A DNA stretch of 64,000 nucleotides from Labilithrix sp. (GCA_019637225.1 JAHBWC010000019.1:1-64000); one strand, 5' to 3'. Positions 29,853 to 38,686 are shown, counted from the first letter of the stretch. The notes: generated from the letters alone by a model not told the origin. Translations and numbers: made by a program.

Positions 29853-32800
29853 CACCGCACCTCCGTGCGCAGCGCGCCGTTCTCGTAGTGGACGACGATG
29901 CGCGTCGCCGGCGCGGCCAGCTTGCCGAAGCCGACCTTCTGGCGCGTGGACCTCTCGGCGCTCGTCCCCTGCCCCGCGATGGCGGTCACCACGACCTCGA
30001 GCCCGAGACGCGCCGCGCGCGCGGCGTCGTCCGGCTCGAGCCGGAGCTCGACGGTCGCCGACGAGGCCGGGACCTTCGCCTCGGCCACGCCGAAGGCCGG
30101 GAAGTTGTCGGGCGACGGCATCGGCGCGCCGAGCGTCGTCGTCCAGAGCGAGGGGTGGAGCTCCGGGTGCGACCACGTGACGAGGAAGCGGACGCTCTCG
30201 GCCTCCGCCTGTCCGCTCGGCGCCGAGCTCGCCGCGACGAGGCGGCGGCCGCGCGCGAAGAGCTTCTCGGCATCGTCCTTCTTCCCGGCGCGGAGGGCCT
30301 CGTCGCGCGCCCACGCGATGAACGCAGTCGCGGTCGCTCGCGCGGCTCGCGCGAGCGCGCTCTTTCCGTCGGGCGATCCCGCGGCGGCCGCCTTCTCCGC
30401 CCAGCCGACGGCCTCCTCGACGCGCCCGAGGCCGTCTGCGGCCGATGCGATCAGGAGCGGCACCGCCGGATCGTCCGGGGTGAGCGTCTGGAGCGTGAGG
30501 TACTGCCGGAGCGCCTCGTCGTACCAGCCGTGCGCCCGGAGGAGATCGCCGAGGCGCCGGCGCGCCGCCGGATCGTCGGGCGCGAACTCGACGAGCTCGC
30601 CGAACGTGCGCCGCGCCTCGACGCGATCGCGATCGGCGTCGGCGCCGCCCGCCCGCGCCGCGAGGCGGAGGTAGTACTCGCCGACGCTCGTCCACACGTG
30701 CGCGGTGGCGTCGGCGCGGCGGCGGAGACGACGCGCCCACGCGCGGCCGCCGGCGTCGTCGCCCGCGTCCTCGTAGGCGTCGAGGACCCGGAGTCCGAGC
30801 TCGAGATCGTCCGTCCACTTGAGCGCGGCGGCCTGGAGCACGGTGAGGCGATCGGCGGGCGTCTTCGCCTTGGCCAGCATCCCCGCCAGGAGATCCGGAT
30901 CGACCGACGCGAGCCCGAGCGCGCGATGCAGCTCGTGGAGCTCCGCGACGGTCTGCACGCGAACGACGATGGCGCGGTAGACGACGTCCGCGGCGGGCGT
31001 GAGGATCAAGGACTTCCAGAGCGCGACCCGCGCCGTCACCGTCCGGAGCTGCTCGACCATGAGCAGAATCAAGGTCGTCCGCTCGCGCCACGTCGGCGCC
31101 TCGCAGTCCTCGAGCGCGCGCCGGTAGACGGCGACCGACGCGTCGGCGGAGCCCCGTCCCGACGCGGCGAGGCGCTCGCTCCACAGGATGCGGCGCTCGG
31201 CGAGCGGAAGCTCCGCGGCGCTCCCGCACGGACGCGCGGCGTGACCGACGACGCCGATCGGGCCGGTGGCCGACGCGACGGCGCTCGCCGCGGGCGCGGC
31301 GCCGTCGCCGGGCGCGAACACGACCGGGAAGACGACGGTCACGATGCCGCCTTCCGGTTGCGGGAAGGAGAGGTTCTGGAACGCACGGACGACGCACGCG
31401 ACGACGTCCCGGCTCGGCAGGTCGGAGCCGCCGTCTTGGGCCGACGCCACCGCGCCCGAGCGGTCGACCACGAACCTCGTCGAGACCCGCCCCGCGAGGC
31501 TCGGGTTCGACGCGAGGCCGTTCTCGTAGCAGAGGCGGAACCGACCGAAGTTCTGCCGGACGATCCGCTGGATGACCTCGGGCGGGAGCCGCCCGGTCAC
31601 CTCGAGGACGCCGGCGCGGAGCGTCGGTGCCTTGGTGGCGTGCGCGCCGCCGAGACGGCCGCTCCCGCTCCCGAACCCCTGCCCGGCGCCCGTGCCCGCC
31701 CCGTGACCGAGCGTCCCGATGTTGCCGAGGCCGATGCCTTCCCCACGGCCGCCGCCGCCTGCGCCGGTGCCGCTCAGCCCGAGCCCTCCGGCGCCGGACG
31801 CGTCATCGACCTCGTTGGCCCACGCGCCGCTCTTGGACGCCGCCGACGGAGCCGGCGCGGCAGGCGCGGCCGCCTTCGGCGCGGCTTCGGCCGGTTCACC
31901 GCCGGCCGCCGTGTTGAGCAAGCCGATGATTCCGAACTGGGCAGCCTGGGCAGCCTCGTCGACCCTCCTGTCCCCGTCGGACGGCGCGTCGCGCTGGAGC
32001 GGCGGGCCGGACGGACGTCCCATCGATCCCTCCTCGCCCTTCGCGCGCGTCCCCGTCCCGCCCTCTTTCTGGTCGGCGGCTTCGAGGCTCGACGGGGCGG
32101 AGGCGGAGGCGAACGCGGCCTCGCTCTTCCGCCACCCGTTCGACCAAGGCCGCCAGAAGCGGCGCCGCTCGATCGCCTCCGCGCGCGCCTCGGCGATCTC
32201 GTCGTCGACGAAGCGATCGCCCGCGGCGACCTCGCGCGCCGTCGGCACGTAGAGAGACGTGTACGGCGAGACGAGCCCGTAGCGCCGCCCGATGTCGACC
32301 AGCGCCGCGCGGCCCGCGCCCTCGCCGAGGAGCTCCTGCATCCGGCCCTGTCCCCAGCGGCGGCGCAGATCGCCTGCGTCGTCGATCGTGACGACGCGGA
32401 GCGGTTTGTCGACGGTGGCCTCGCCGCTCTTCAGCGTGACGCTCGACGGCGGCTTTCCGGCGAGACGTCCGACGACGAGCACGCTCTCGTCGCTGCCGAC
32501 GGGAGGGAGCTCGCGCGGCAGGACGCGATCGACGCCGCGTCCGAGGTCGACCGTAGCTCCGACCCACGCCGGGCGGTGCGCCGCCTCGAGCAGCCGGAGC
32601 GCCGCGCGCGCGGCGCTGTACGCGTCGCCGACCGACTCGACCGGCGCGCCACGCGTGATCGAGTCGAGCAGCGCCGTGTTCGCGCGGCTGCCGACGCCGG
32701 CGGCGAAGACGCGCGTTGCGCTCGGCAGCCGAAGCATCCGCTCGCGCAGCGACCTCGGCGCGAGCTCGCCTACCGAAGGCAGGCCGTCACCAATGTAGAG

Positions 32801-34540
32801 GACGGCCCCGCGTCGCGTCGCGTCGAGACGCCCCGCGGCTTCGGTCAGGAGCGCGCCGATGTCCGTCGCGCCGCCGCGCTCCACGCTCGCGAGGCCCGCG
32901 AGCCAGTCGCGACGGCGCTTCGCGTCGACGGCGACGAGCTCGCCGCTGCCTTCGGCGATCGGGCGGAGCGTCGCGTCGCCCGCCCAGAGCGCGGCGCGAT
33001 CATCCGGCCCGAGGTGCGCGAGCAGCGCCGACGTCAGGTTGCGCGCGACGGCGAGGGCCCCCGACTCCGTCGCGGCCGACGTGTCGACGACGATCGCGAG
33101 GTCCATCCCCTTGCCCGCGTCCTTGGCGCCGCGCTCGGCGCTCCGGAGCGGCACGAGGAGGTAGTCGGGCTCTTCGCCCGAGACCTTCGCGGCGAACTTC
33201 GCGTCAGCGTTCATCGGGATGTCGTCGGCGCCGAGGGTGTGCGGCGCGCGGTAGGCGACCGCGTCGGACTCGCCCGAGTCGAAGAGCTCGACCGCGAGGT
33301 CCGCCTTGGGGACGTAGTCGAAGGCCTGGATGACGACGCCCTTCCCTTCGACCTTGCCGTTCATGCCGGCGCGGACGCGCGACGCGCCGGCCTTCGTGAG
33401 GTCGAGCGAGACGCGGAGCTCTTCGATGCGCGGGAGCGAGCCTCGCGCGCCCTCCGCCGCCATCGGATAGACGTAGAGGCGGCGGTCCGACCTCGGACCC
33501 TGGCGGACCAGCCACTCGCCGTAGCGCGTGACGACGCGCCGCTTGGCGCCCGCCTGGATCGGATAGAGGCGCGCGTTGTAGACACCCGGCCCGACCCACG
33601 AGAGGAGCGCCGGGTCCTCGGTCGAGCCCTGGTAGACGTTGCTCTCGTACTGGGCCTTCGCCGCCGCGCTCTCTTTGACCTTGCCCCACACGACGCTCCC
33701 GTCGCGGTCGACGCCGAACTTGCTCAGCACGGCGCCCGGCGGCGTGCGAAAGCTGAAGATCCCCTCGACGGTGTCGGAGCTCGGGTTCACGAAGGTCTGA
33801 TCGACCTCGGTCACGGCGAAGTCGTGGTCGACCGTCACGCGCACGTCGAGGCGCTCGATCACGAGCGAGAAGCGCGGCTTGCCCTTGTCGCCCGGCGGGC
33901 GCGCGCCCACCGTCCCGAGGCCGAACGGCGCGGGTTGCGCCGCAGGATCGGCCGTCGCGAGGCCGCCGGTCCAGTCGTCCCACGCCACGGCGGGCGCTCG
34001 CTTCGCCGAGCCGTCCGCGCCCAGCGTGAGGAGCTCGCCGGCGGTCGCGCGCTCCGTGCTCGCGCCGGCGCGCGCCGCTCCGCGAAGGACGTAGACGTCG
34101 GCCCCGTCACCGTGGACCTCGACGCTCGCGCGCGCGTCGGAGAGCTCGATCGCGCCGCGTGGCAGCTCGACGCGCACAGGCGGGCCGTCTTCACCGTCGA
34201 CGAACGCGCGCCCCGACGTGAGCTTCACGGAGTCGCGCTTCAACGTGAGCTCGGCCGGCCCCTGGACGAGCCACACCGCGCCGGCGTCGCGGCGGATCCA
34301 GGTGAGGGCGCCGGCGGCCAGCGTGACCTCACATCCCTCGGCGATCCGCTCGCGCGGATACGGAGCGCGCTTCCCCTCGCCGGGGGCGGCGACCGTGACG
34401 TCGCCCTTGACGGTGCGAAGCTCGCCGAACGTGTCGCCCTGCGCGAGCAGCGCCGCCGTCGGCCCGCGCTTGCAGCCCGCGAGCGCGAACGCGGACAAGA
34501 GGAACGCAAGGAGGACGCCGACGAGGGAGGACACGCGCAT
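29852..34540 (-). CDS. FecR-VIT-VWA-AgmX-TPR giant lipoprotein
   Basis: This 1562-aa lipoprotein has a LAGC lipobox (Cys23). A FecR-like region spans ~35-195 (ending WDDWTGGL). A clear VIT domain at ~225-345 contains AKAQYESNVYQGSTEDPALL. The VWA (~478-660) has a degenerate MIDAS, DTSAA: the second Ser is Ala490. A Gly-rich linker (~915-970) precedes an AgmX/PglI C-terminal-type domain (~980-1078: LPPEVIQRIVRQNFGRFRLC through LSFPQPEGGIVTVVF). TPR-like helices span ~1150-1420, and the C-terminus resembles DUF2135. AgmX/PglI domains belong to myxobacterial gliding/TonB-like systems. It is the first gene of the three-gene operon; GGAG lies before the ATG. Confidence 0.87.
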   Translation of the reverse strand: MRVSSLVGVLLAFLLSAFALAGCKRGPTAALLAQGDTFGELRTVKGDVTVAAPGEGKRAPYPRERIAEGCEVTLAAGALTWIRRDAGAVWLVQGPAELTLKRDSVKLTSGRAFVDGEDGPPVRVELPRGAIELSDARASVEVHGDGADVYVLRGAARAGASTERATAGELLTLGADGSAKRAPAVAWDDWTGGLATADPAAQPAPFGLGTVGARPPGDKGKPRFSLVIERLDVRVTVDHDFAVTEVDQTFVNPSSDTVEGIFSFRTPPGAVLSKFGVDRDGSVVWGKVKESAAAKAQYESNVYQGSTEDPALLSWVGPGVYNARLYPIQAGAKRRVVTRYGEWLVRQGPRSDRRLYVYPMAAEGARGSLPRIEELRVSLDLTKAGASRVRAGMNGKVEGKGVVIQAFDYVPKADLAVELFDSGESDAVAYRAPHTLGADDIPMNADAKFAAKVSGEEPDYLLVPLRSAERGAKDAGKGMDLAIVVDTSAATESGALAVARNLTSALLAHLGPDDRAALWAGDATLRPIAEGSGELVAVDAKRRRDWLAGLASVERGGATDIGALLTEAAGRLDATRRGAVLYIGDGLPSVGELAPRSLRERMLRLPSATRVFAAGVGSRANTALLDSITRGAPVESVGDAYSAARAALRLLEAAHRPAWVGATVDLGRGVDRVLPRELPPVGSDESVLVVGRLAGKPPSSVTLKSGEATVDKPLRVVTIDDAGDLRRRWGQGRMQELLGEGAGRAALVDIGRRYGLVSPYTSLYVPTAREVAAGDRFVDDEIAEARAEAIERRRFWRPWSNGWRKSEAAFASASAPSSLEAADQKEGGTGTRAKGEEGSMGRPSGPPLQRDAPSDGDRRVDEAAQAAQFGIIGLLNTAAGGEPAEAAPKAAAPAAPAPSAASKSGAWANEVDDASGAGGLGLSGTGAGGGGRGEGIGLGNIGTLGHGAGTGAGQGFGSGSGRLGGAHATKAPTLRAGVLEVTGRLPPEVIQRIVRQNFGRFRLCYENGLASNPSLAGRVSTRFVVDRSGAVASAQDGGSDLPSRDVVACVVRAFQNLSFPQPEGGIVTVVFPVVFAPGDGAAPAASAVASATGPIGVVGHAARPCGSAAELPLAERRILWSERLAASGRGSADASVAVYRRALEDCEAPTWRERTTLILLMVEQLRTVTARVALWKSLILTPAADVVYRAIVVRVQTVAELHELHRALGLASVDPDLLAGMLAKAKTPADRLTVLQAAALKWTDDLELGLRVLDAYEDAGDDAGGRAWARRLRRRADATAHVWTSVGEYYLRLAARAGGADADRDRVEARRTFGELVEFAPDDPAARRRLGDLLRAHGWYDEALRQYLTLQTLTPDDPAVPLLIASAADGLGRVEEAVGWAEKAAAAGSPDGKSALARAARATATAFIAWARDEALRAGKKDDAEKLFARGRRLVAASSAPSGQAEAESVRFLVTWSHPELHPSLWTTTLGAPMPSPDNFPAFGVAEAKVPASSATVELRLEPDDAARAARLGLEVVVTAIAGQGTSAERSTRQKVGFGKLAAPATRIVVHYENGALRTEVR

Positions 34541-34750
34541 CTTGCTTGGCTCCGGCACGCTCCGCGATCTCGCGCAGCGCGACGGGTCCGAAGGTACGCC
34601 CAGTCGATCGCTGCGAGCAACGGGCCCGGCGCCCCCTCGCGGAGCCGGGCCGCGACGGCGCCGCGACCCGCGAATCCCACGTGATCTCGCGCGCTGTGGC
34701 CTCGAAGGCCAACGGCGCGCGGTGCGCGCGTTGCACGTCGTCTCCTCATC

Positions 34751-35122
34751 GTGCTGAACCGCCGCTCGACGCTGATCGGACTCGCCACGCTCACAGTGCC
34801 TCTTCTCCACGCGCGCGATGCGCCTGCGAGCCCCAGGGTCGTGGAGTCCTCCCCGGCCGACGGCGCCGTCGTCGAGAGGACGCCCGATCGCGTCGTGATC
34901 CGTTTCTCGACGGGCATCGACAGTCGCTCGACGCGGATCTCGCTCGTCGGTCCGTCGGGCTCGTCGTCGCTGCTCATCGAGGGCAGCGGCGGCCCGCCCG
35001 TCCAGGAGCTCACGATCCCGGTGCCCGACCAGGGCCGCGGCGCCTACCTCGTCCGCTGGGACATCGTCGCCGGCGACGGCGACCGGATCCGCGGCAGGCT
35101 CCGCTTCCGCGTCCGCGACTGA
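34751..35122 (+). CDS. CopC-like domain protein without copper ligands
   Basis: This 123-aa protein has a signal peptide (RRS motif near the start) and a CopC-type beta-sandwich: VVESSPADGAVVERTPDRVV, then DSRSTRISLVGPSG, ending GRGAYLVRWDIVAGDGDRIR and GRLRFRV. In CopC the mature N-terminus HAxL and a later His bind Cu(II); here the only His lies in or next to the signal peptide. Copper binding is therefore doubtful. No CopD partner is nearby. The start is GTG. It is divergent from the large operon, with 210 bp between. Confidence 0.8.
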   Translation: MLNRRSTLIGLATLTVPLLHARDAPASPRVVESSPADGAVVERTPDRVVIRFSTGIDSRSTRISLVGPSGSSSLLIEGSGGPPVQELTIPVPDQGRGAYLVRWDIVAGDGDRIRGRLRFRVRD

Positions 35123-35225
35123 CAGGTTAGGCGCTCACGACCGCCCGTCGAGACGTCGACGTCGCTGAGGCGCAACCCAGTTGCGCCGGTCCTGAACAGT
35201 CAGAAAGCGTGGCGCATACGGCGAG

Positions 35226-35299
35226 CTTCGTTGAGCCCAACGTCCGCTGCTCTCGTAAGAAGCCGAAGGCGGGAGCAGCGGACGTTGGGCTCAGCGAAG
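35226..35299. repeat. 30-bp inverted repeat, strong hairpin between convergent genes
   Basis: The arms 35226-35255 and 35270-35299 are complementary over 30 bp. Two positions differ, and both give G-U pairs in RNA. The core is GAGCCCAACGTCCGCTGCTC. The loop is 14 nt. It lies between the convergent ends of the CopC-like gene (35122) and a lipoprotein gene (35312), where a bidirectional terminator would be expected, but no U-tract follows on either strand. The arm length is unusual for a terminator. Confidence 0.85.
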
Positions 35300-35311
35300 G
35301 TGAGCGCCGCT

Positions 35312-35713
35312 TTAGTCCGCAGCGGAGCGCGCGCGGTACTCCGGTGCGCCTTCGTAGACGAGCTTGCATCTGCCCGAGACGCAGAGGTACGCGTGCGTCG
35401 AGCAGGCCCCCACGCTGGGACAGGCGCGTTGAGGCGAGCACGTCTTCGACAGAGAGTCCTGAAGCGCCGGGAGCGCCCGACGGTTCACGACGTCGCTCGT
35501 GCAGGGAGCGGGGCAGCATCCTGGAGCGGGGACGCACTCGTCGTCCTGCGCGCAGCTCACGTCTCGGTCCGCCCGCGGAGGGCGAGACGTCGCAGTGGCG
35601 ACCACGAGGCCCTCCGCCGCGTCCGAGGTCGACGTCACGAGGCCGTCGGTCTTCTTCTCGCATCCGAGCAGAACGAGGACCGTGACGAGGAGCGCCGCCG
35701 ATCGAGGGAGCAT
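35312..35713 (-). CDS. Predicted Cys-rich lipoprotein
   Basis: This 133-aa protein has lipobox LLGC (Cys18), a short linker and a Cys-rich domain: CAQDDECVPAPGCCPAPCTSD, then CSPQRACPSVGACSTHAYLCVSGRCK. The CxxDDEC pattern recalls the lipoprotein at 18450-18947 and Cys-rich domains common in Polyangia. Ligand unknown. A TAGAGT box ends 6 nt before the ATG, suggesting a leaderless mRNA. Confidence 0.75.
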   Translation of the reverse strand: MLPRSAALLVTVLVLLGCEKKTDGLVTSTSDAAEGLVVATATSRPPRADRDVSCAQDDECVPAPGCCPAPCTSDVVNRRALPALQDSLSKTCSPQRACPSVGACSTHAYLCVSGRCKLVYEGAPEYRARSAAD

Positions 35714-35719
35714 GACTCA

Positions 35720-35725
35720 CTCTAC
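35720..35725 (-). promoter_or_regulatory. TANNNT -10-like box before a lipoprotein gene
   Basis: On the minus strand TAGAGT is followed by GAGTCA and then the ATG at 35713, the same 6-nt spacing as at 17762, 19146, 40702 and 52218. Confidence 0.45.
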
Positions 35726-35749
35726 CGTGAGTCCGAGCTCACATGAGCG

Positions 35750-37111
35750 TCACGTGCGAGACGACGCTCGCGGCGCGCGCAGCCAGTAGCTCGCCGCCAG
35801 CGAGGCGATGAGGAGCACGAATCCGAGCGCGACCGACGCGCCGCCCCACTCGAGCGACGTGCGCGGCGCGGGGATGAGGCGCGCCTGGATGACGAAGTGC
35901 ACCCACGCGGCGGCGAAGGGCGCGATCGCGAGGCGCGCGCGGAGCCTCCACGCGGCGAGCGCGACGACGATCGTGACGACGACGTCGAGCGGCACCACGT
36001 GCATCGGCCAGGGTCCGCCCGTCCAGCGGAGCGTCCAGATCGCGAGGTAGAACGCGAAGGCCGCGCCCGTGATCAGTCGCAGCGAAGCCGGGCGCGTGTC
36101 GACACTGATGCGCTCCCACTCCGGGGCGACCGGCGCCGGCCCCTCGTCGCCGGCGAACGTGCGGTACGGCGGGACGGTCGCGCGCGGCCTCGCCACGAGG
36201 ACCTCGCCGATCGATCGGCGGACGTCGCGCGCCCGTACGGCGAGCGTGACGGCGGCGACGAGCGCGACGGCCGAGAACGAGCCTGGCAGCGTCGCCCCGA
36301 CGAGGAGCAGCGTCGCGAAGACGACGCACCACGTGCCCTTTTCGCTCTGCACCCAGCGCGTGGCGAGCACGAGCGCGACGCACGCGAGCGCCGGGAGGCT
36401 CAGCGCGTACTCCGTCGACCAGAACAGGACGTGGAGACCGAGGAGGAGCGCCGAGAGGAGCCAGGAAGCGCGGACGGCGCGCCGGAGCACGGTCTGGCCC
36501 CACGCGTCGAGGTCCGAGAGGCTCGTGACCGAGCCCGCGCGATGAAGCGACGTGAGCGCGGCGAGCCAGACGCCGACGAGCGCCGTCGCGTAGCGCGGGT
36601 CCATCTGATGGAGCACGTGCGGAAGGAGCGTCAGACCGACGCCGCCGATCGTCGCGACAACGATCGCCGATCGCGCGAGGCGGAGCTTCATCGCCCACGC
36701 GAGCGCGTACATCTTTGCGACGAAGAGCGCGAGCCACCCGGCCGCGGCCCACGCGCCGACCGAGCCGAGGTTCGTGCACGCCTCGGTGTGGAGGGTGAGG
36801 TCGCACTGGTAGAGCACCGTCAGGAGCGCGAGCATCACCGCCGGCCTGCGTTGCCCGATGCGCGTGAGGAGGGCCGCGCCGCCGATCAGCGCGAGCGCGT
36901 AGAGCTCGGCGATCCCCGCGACGCCGATGAGGCCGTAGAGGCTGCCCTCCCGCGCCAGACCGCGCGAGGTCAGGATCATCCCGCCGAGGACGAGCGTAGC
37001 GCTGAGCAGGTAGAGCGGGTTGTACTCGACGAGCCAGCGGTGGAGCAGCCGTCGGCCGTAGCTCGCCGCGGGCGAAGCCGGGCTCTCGTCGTTCGCGATC
37101 GTGGGGTGCAT
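35750..37111 (-). CDS. Polytopic membrane protein, function unknown
   Basis: This 453-aa protein has about eleven hydrophobic segments spread along its length. It starts MHPTIANDESP, and a conserved-looking EYNPLYLLSATLVLGGMILT follows, then CTNLGSVGAWAAAGWLALF and MKYALAWAMKLRL-like charged membrane edges. It has no transporter signature I recognise. GAGGAGG before the ATG is a good ribosome binding site. It stands alone between a lipoprotein and the serpin gene. Fold or family would need a profile search. Confidence 0.78.
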   Translation of the reverse strand: MHPTIANDESPASPAASYGRRLLHRWLVEYNPLYLLSATLVLGGMILTSRGLAREGSLYGLIGVAGIAELYALALIGGAALLTRIGQRRPAVMLALLTVLYQCDLTLHTEACTNLGSVGAWAAAGWLALFVAKMYALAWAMKLRLARSAIVVATIGGVGLTLLPHVLHQMDPRYATALVGVWLAALTSLHRAGSVTSLSDLDAWGQTVLRRAVRASWLLSALLLGLHVLFWSTEYALSLPALACVALVLATRWVQSEKGTWCVVFATLLLVGATLPGSFSAVALVAAVTLAVRARDVRRSIGEVLVARPRATVPPYRTFAGDEGPAPVAPEWERISVDTRPASLRLITGAAFAFYLAIWTLRWTGGPWPMHVVPLDVVVTIVVALAAWRLRARLAIAPFAAAWVHFVIQARLIPAPRTSLEWGGASVALGFVLLIASLAASYWLRAPRASSRT

Positions 37112-37280
37112 CGAACCTCCTCGAGCGACCGCGGTGCAACGGGCGTACCGCCGCCGTGCGCGCGCGAGGGGCGAAGAAGCGTCGGGCCTTCGCGCGCGAA
37201 GCGCACGCGAGGACGGCCCGCGCGCGCCAGAGTGGCAATCGAGGCGGCCGCCTCGCTCAATCTGTCAGGCGCCCCCGGCG

Positions 37281-38609
37281 TCAGGGCGCGGTGACGCGGC
37301 CCATGAAGAGGACGAGGCCCGAGGCCTTGTCGACGATGAAGAAGAGGAACGGGTGGTCCGCCTTGAACTCCAGGGGCTTCGCCGGCGCGGCGCCGCCCGC
37401 CGCCATGGCGACCGCGGTCGCGGCCGCCGCCTCGGTGCCCTTCTCGTCGAGCTTGACGAACGCCTTGTGGAAGACGTCGTCGATGTTGAGCCGCTCGTCC
37501 GGATCCTTGGGGTCGGCGATCTTCGTGAAGTCGGCCCTCTTGCGCTCGAACGCGAGCGGCATGCCGAGCGCGGAGAGCTCCTTCGCGAGCGAGAGCGGCG
37601 CCGCGGGGTTCACCTCGAAGCGCGGGAGCGCGACGTGCACGTTCTCCGTCGCGAGGCGGCGCGTCCAGCCGTCGAGCGTCGCGTTCGACAGCGACGCCTC
37701 GAGCGCAGCGAGCCCGTCGACGCGATCCGGGAGCGCGACGAGGAGCGACGCCGCCCCGCCCTTGTAGGGCAGCTCGAGCACCTTCACGCCGTCGGCCTGC
37801 GCCAGGCGGACATGGGCGACCTGGTGCATCGTAGGCACCGGCTTGCTCGACGTCGGCGTCGTCATGAAGGGCTCGTCCCGCGTCCGCTTCGCCTCGAACG
37901 GCGACTGCCACGCGCCGAGGAAGTAGATCGCGTTCACGAGGACGAGGCGCGTGAGCGGCTTGAGCGACTTCTCCGGGAGGAGATCCTTGATGCGCTGCTC
38001 CGTCCGCTCCTCGACCCAGGCGTTGATCCGCGCGCGCGACGGCTCGGCCGCCGTCTTGAAGTCGACCGCCTCGAGCGGCGCGCCGAACGCCGCGCGCACC
38101 TCGTCGAGGTACGGCGGCTCGAACGTGTAGGTCTTCTCGCCGAAGAGCTGGTTCGCGATCCGGAGCGTCATCGGACGCGACGGCTCCGCGAGCGCCCTCG
38201 CGAGCCTGCCCCACGAAGCCATCCACGCGCCGGCGTCGTCCTCGGCGTGGAGCACGCGCTTCATCTGCGCGGCCGTCTCGCCCTTCGCGCCGCCGTAGGT
38301 CATCGCGAGCGCCACGGAGATGCTCGCCGGCGACATCGCGAGGTTGCCCGCGCCGGCCGCCTCCGAGGCGCGCGCGCGCGACCAGAGATCGAACCCGAGC
38401 GCGTTCGCGGAGGTCGCGAGGCGCTTCATCTCGGCAGGAGGCATCGAGGTCACCGGCGTGTCCTCCGCGGACGCGTTCGTGGTCGGGGTGGGGCTGGCCT
38501 CGCGGTCGGACGCCGAAGCCGCGGGCGGCGAGTTCGTCGCCGGCTTTGGCCCCTTGTCGCAGGCGAGGGCGAGGAGACCGAGGAGCGTGAACGCGAAGGC
38601 CGTGCGCAT
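37281..38609 (-). CDS. Serpin family lipoprotein
   Basis: This 442-aa protein has lipobox LALAC (Cys17) and a Thr/Ser/Pro linker (~20-60), then a full serpin fold: SPASISVALAMTYGGAKGET, LVLVNAIYFLGAWQSPF, FMTTPTSSKPVPTMHQ, LPRFEVN, NIDDVFHKAFVKLDEKGTEA, and FKADHPFLFFI. The reactive loop starts at Gly391 with hinge GTEAAAATAV, which has the small residues needed for loop insertion, so an inhibitory serpin is likely. The scissile bond region is AMAAGGAAPA, pointing to an elastase-like rather than trypsin-like target. Serpins are sporadic in bacteria. A palindrome lies 20 bp upstream of the start. Confidence 0.93.
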   Translation of the reverse strand: MRTAFAFTLLGLLALACDKGPKPATNSPPAASASDREASPTPTTNASAEDTPVTSMPPAEMKRLATSANALGFDLWSRARASEAAGAGNLAMSPASISVALAMTYGGAKGETAAQMKRVLHAEDDAGAWMASWGRLARALAEPSRPMTLRIANQLFGEKTYTFEPPYLDEVRAAFGAPLEAVDFKTAAEPSRARINAWVEERTEQRIKDLLPEKSLKPLTRLVLVNAIYFLGAWQSPFEAKRTRDEPFMTTPTSSKPVPTMHQVAHVRLAQADGVKVLELPYKGGAASLLVALPDRVDGLAALEASLSNATLDGWTRRLATENVHVALPRFEVNPAAPLSLAKELSALGMPLAFERKRADFTKIADPKDPDERLNIDDVFHKAFVKLDEKGTEAAAATAVAMAAGGAAPAKPLEFKADHPFLFFIVDKASGLVLFMGRVTAP

Positions 38610-38616
38610 CGCGCTC

Positions 38617-38622
38617 AGTCTA
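38617..38622 (-). promoter_or_regulatory. TANNNT -10-like box before serpin gene
   Basis: On the minus strand TAGACT lies 7 nt before the ATG at 38609. The hairpin/palindrome at 38629-38672 sits immediately upstream of it, where an activator or repressor could act. Confidence 0.45.
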
Positions 38623-38628
38623 GACGAC

Positions 38629-38672
38629 CCAAATGACCGAGCATGATTCGGAATCATGCTTGGCCCATTTGG
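38629..38672. promoter_or_regulatory. Extended palindrome upstream of serpin
   Basis: The centre AGCATGATTC-G-GAATCATGCT is a perfect 10+1+10 palindrome (38640-38660). Outer arms CCAAATG (38629-38635) and CATTTGG (38666-38672) extend it. It is less GC-rich than its surroundings. Its position just upstream of the serpin -10-like box suggests an operator; it could also end transcripts of the upstream lipoprotein gene. Confidence 0.55.
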
Positions 38673-38686
38673 CTTCTTGTCATCAC

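Noticed and set aside
29888..34684. 1598-aa plus-strand gene antisense to the large lipoprotein
   Set aside because: Its translation is Arg/Asp/Glu/Ala-rich without domains, as expected opposite a high-GC coding frame; the minus strand encodes recognisable domains.
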